A model generated the notes under the pieces. The model did not search any database, was not told the DNA's origin, and worked only from the letters and a program-made list of their open reading frames with translations. The translations under genes and the position numbers were made by a program. A DNA stretch of 54,599 bases, from positions 261,659 through 316,257 of the forward strand of contig NZ_LMSL01000041.1 in the NCBI RefSeq assembly GCF_001428405.1, written 5' to 3'. This stretch comes from Frateuria sp. Soil773 (GTDB taxonomy: Bacteria; Pseudomonadota; Gammaproteobacteria; Xanthomonadales; Rhodanobacteraceae). Positions 52,435 through 54,599 of this stretch are shown piece by piece; within the stretch, counting starts at the first letter, position 1, and each line of letters opens with the position of its first letter.

Positions 52435-54390
52435 ATGACGTACCGATTTGCACGGGCCTTGCTGTCCGCCGCGGGCCTGTGCCTGCCGATGGCGGCCGCG
52501 GCCGCCGACCTGATACCGGTGCAGGACTTCGCGCGCCGTCCGCAGTTGTCGATGCCGCGGCTGTCGCCGGACGGCCAGCACCTGGCGGTGCGCATGGACG
52601 ACAACGACAACGGCACGCACGCGCTGGTGGTGTTCGGGATCGCCGACATGAGCCGCCCGGTCAGCATGCTGCGCATGCCCAAGTACGAGCTGCCGGCGAA
52701 TATCGTCTGGGTCAGCCCGACCCGCCTGGTGGTGGAAAAGGGCAAGGAACTGGGCTCGATCGACAAGCCCGCCCTGACTGGCGAGATCATCGCCACCGAC
52801 ATCGACGGCAAGCACCAGGACTACCTCTACGGGTTCGAATCCAAGTACGGCACGCGCGCCGCCACGCGCGCCACCGACCGCGGCTGGGGCTTCTACGACG
52901 GCGCCCCGGAAACGGCCAACGGCCATTTCTACATGGCCGCCCATAGCTGGGACAACAGCGAGCACAGCACCCTTTACGACGTCGACGCCGCCAAGAACAC
53001 GCGCCACCTGATCGGCGACATCGGCGTCGGCGGCCTGAACTTCATGGTCGGCGCCGACGGCCGCGCGCACTATGCCTACGGCCGCAACGAGGACTACGAA
53101 TACGTCGTCTACCACCAGCAGGACAACGGCTGGGCGAAGATGTCCGCCGCGCAGATCGGGCGCAGCTTCGCGCCGATCGACTTCACGCCGGACCATCGGC
53201 GCATCTATGCCAGCTACGACGCCCAGGGCGGCCCCACCGCGCTGGTGGAGCAGGACGAGGACGGCGGCAACCGCAAGGTCCTGGCCCGTGACGGCTTCAG
53301 CAGCATCGGCGGCATCGAGTGGACGCCGATGCCGCGCCAGCCGTTCGCCACCGTGCCGGCCACCGGCATCCCCAGGGTCAGCTACATCGACCCGAACCTG
53401 CCGGCAGCCAAGCTGCATCGCGCGCTGAGCCTGAAATTCCCCGGCAGCTACGTGCATTTCATCGACTACAGCGAAGACGGCGGCCAGTTGCTGTTCGGCG
53501 TCAGCAGTGACCGCGACCCCGGCGCCTACTACCTGATCGACACGCACACCTACAAGGTGCGCAAGCTGTTCGATGCCGCGCCATGGGTCGATCCGTCGAA
53601 AATGGCCGAGCGCCGCCCGCTGCACTTCAAGGCCAGCGACGGCACCGAGCTGGAAGCCATCCTGACCCTGCCCCGCGGCACCGGCGAGAAGAACCTGCCG
53701 ATGGTGCTGCTGCCGCACGGCGGGCCGATCGGCGTGCAGGACGATTGGTCCTACGACGGCGACGCGCAGTTCCTCGCCAGCCGCGGCTACCTGGTGCTGC
53801 AGGTGAACTACCGCGGCTCCAGCGGCCGCGGCGTCGATTTCAAGGAAGCCGCCAACCTGCAGTGGGGCACCCGGGTCCAGCAGGACCTGATCGACGGCGT
53901 GAAGTGGGCCGTCGGCGAGAACTACGCCGATCCCAAGCGCATCTGCGTGTACGGCGGCAGCTTCGGCGGCTACTCGGCGATGATGACGGTGATCCGCGCG
54001 CCGGGCCTGTTCAAGTGCGCCATCGGCTACGCCGGCGTCTACGACCTGGCGATGATGTACAAGAAGGGCGACATCCGTGAGAGCAAGTCCGGCCGCAGCT
54101 ACCTCACCACGGTGATCGGCAAGGACGATGCCGACCTCGCCGCCAACTCGCCCGACAAGCTGGCCGACAAGATCGACGTGCCGGTGCTGCTGATCCACGG
54201 CGAAGACGACCAGCGCGCCCCGTTCGCCCAGGCCAAGGCGATGCGCGCCGCGCTGGATGCGGCGCACAAGCCTTACGAATGGCTGAGCAAGCCGGGCGAA
54301 GGCCATGGCTTCTACGACGAGAAGAACAACGTCGAGCGCTACGAGCACATGCAGGCGTTCCTCGAAAAGAACATCGGCAAGGGGGCCTGA
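52435..54390 (+). CDS. Secreted S9 family (prolyl oligopeptidase-type) peptidase
   Basis: A 651-residue exported serine peptidase. A signal peptide ends in AAAAA-D near residue 24. A beta-propeller (MPRLSPDGQHLAV and related repeats) is followed by the hydrolase domain with triad S509 (YGGSFGGYSA), D592 (HGEDDQRAP) and H624 (GEGHGFYD). It belongs to the S9C-like acylaminoacyl/dipeptidyl peptidase group. ATG 52435 has AGGGGG 8 bases upstream. It differs clearly from the peptidase at 19433-21544 in propeller sequence, so it is a distant paralogue. Confidence 0.93.
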   Translation: MTYRFARALLSAAGLCLPMAAAAADLIPVQDFARRPQLSMPRLSPDGQHLAVRMDDNDNGTHALVVFGIADMSRPVSMLRMPKYELPANIVWVSPTRLVVEKGKELGSIDKPALTGEIIATDIDGKHQDYLYGFESKYGTRAATRATDRGWGFYDGAPETANGHFYMAAHSWDNSEHSTLYDVDAAKNTRHLIGDIGVGGLNFMVGADGRAHYAYGRNEDYEYVVYHQQDNGWAKMSAAQIGRSFAPIDFTPDHRRIYASYDAQGGPTALVEQDEDGGNRKVLARDGFSSIGGIEWTPMPRQPFATVPATGIPRVSYIDPNLPAAKLHRALSLKFPGSYVHFIDYSEDGGQLLFGVSSDRDPGAYYLIDTHTYKVRKLFDAAPWVDPSKMAERRPLHFKASDGTELEAILTLPRGTGEKNLPMVLLPHGGPIGVQDDWSYDGDAQFLASRGYLVLQVNYRGSSGRGVDFKEAANLQWGTRVQQDLIDGVKWAVGENYADPKRICVYGGSFGGYSAMMTVIRAPGLFKCAIGYAGVYDLAMMYKKGDIRESKSGRSYLTTVIGKDDADLAANSPDKLADKIDVPVLLIHGEDDQRAPFAQAKAMRAALDAAHKPYEWLSKPGEGHGFYDEKNNVERYEHMQAFLEKNIGKGA

Positions 54391-54440
54391 AGCTGGGACT
54401 GGCCGTCGCCGGCTGAAGGACCCAGCCTCCGCTGCAGGCA

Positions 54441-54520
54441 CGTCATCCCGGCTGCGAACCCATCATCCCTGCGGCAAATACGTCATCCCTACGGCAAATA
54501 CGTCATCCCGGCGAAAGCCG
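54441..54520. repeat. Four 20-base degenerate tandem units
   Basis: Units starting at 54441, 54461, 54481 and 54501 each begin with CGTCATCCC or CATCATCCC and are exactly 20 bases apart. The two middle units share CGGCAAATA at their 3' end. The last unit runs into the palindromic repeat at 54501, so the array looks like partial duplications of its left end. Confidence 0.75.
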
Positions 54521-54582
54521 GGATCCAGCGACTTTAGGCCGGCATGCAAAGGCACTGGATTCCAGCTTCCGCTGGAATGACG
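54501..54582. repeat. 82-bp MITE-like palindromic repeat, copy 2
   Basis: The left arm (54501-54528) and right arm (54555-54582) both begin or end with CGTCAT/ATGACG. They each carry a self-complementary hairpin (CCCGGC-GAAA-GCCGGG and TCCAGC-TTCC-GCTGGA). The centre contains CAAAGGCACTGGAT, identical to copy 1 at 13985-14064. The right arm has drifted from the left more than in copy 1. Confidence 0.75.
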
Positions 54583-54599
54583 GCGTTGCGAGATGGTCG

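Noticed and set aside
54441-54520. Possible CRISPR array
   Set aside because: 20-base contiguous units without unique spacers; the units are degenerate ends of the palindromic element.

Overview
The window is a chromosomal stretch of a high-GC gammaproteobacterium. Gene order (petABC-sspA-sspB; miaB-ybeZ-ybeY-corC; pilA-pilB-pilC-pilD-coaE-mutT/thiE-folA-thyA-lgt), two secreted S9 peptidases and a DUF3301 gene beside nadC fit the Xanthomonadales/Lysobacterales, most likely the Rhodanobacteraceae (Rhodanobacter/Dyella-like). That placement is inferred from gene content and order, not from a database comparison.

Layout. 1-5950: 3' end of sodB, a strong bidirectional terminator, purK-purE (minus), then a Trm112-like gene, a DUF1631 gene, nadC and a DUF3301 gene (plus). 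5985-9779: a minus-strand block petA-petB-petC-sspA-sspB, meaning the cytochrome bc1 complex followed by the stringent starvation/ClpXP adaptor pair. 9967-12344: a membrane-anchored HtrA/DegS-type protease, convergent with a periplasmic lytic transglycosylase. 12555-18030: miaB, ybeZ (PhoH-like), ybeY, corC and, where lnt usually sits, a DUF4105 membrane protein. 18236-21544: a CorA transporter and a secreted S9 peptidase (minus). 21835-46969: the type IV pilus locus (tfpX-like accessory gene, pilA, later pilB, pilC, pilD), split by about 19 kb of glycan genes. 46966-54390: coaE, a MutT-ThiE fusion, folA, thyA, a GYF/AIM24 protein, lgt and a second S9 peptidase. The window ends in a palindromic repeat that also occurs downstream of miaB.

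The most interesting part is the island between pilA and pilB (about 23.4-42.7 kb). It begins with two tandem GT-C-type membrane proteins directly behind pilA. A tightly overlapping plus-strand operon follows: rfbF, rfbG, an RmlC-like epimerase, a zinc-ribbon sugar C-methyltransferase, a DegT aminotransferase, a PurN-like formyltransferase, a WbqC-like protein, a CmcI-like protein, a Wzx-type flippase and a GT2. A minus-strand operon converges on it: a DegT aminotransferase broken by a G-tract frameshift, a GtrB/DPM-like GT2 with membrane helices, a methyltransferase and two GT4 enzymes. The only nucleotidylyltransferase present makes CDP-glucose. The gene set therefore predicts a CDP-linked, C-methyl-branched, 4-formamido-4,6-dideoxy sugar, used either for pilin glycosylation or for a surface polysaccharide. 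The sugar and its acceptor are inference.

No rRNA, tRNA, CRISPR array, insertion sequence, prophage or replication origin was recognised.
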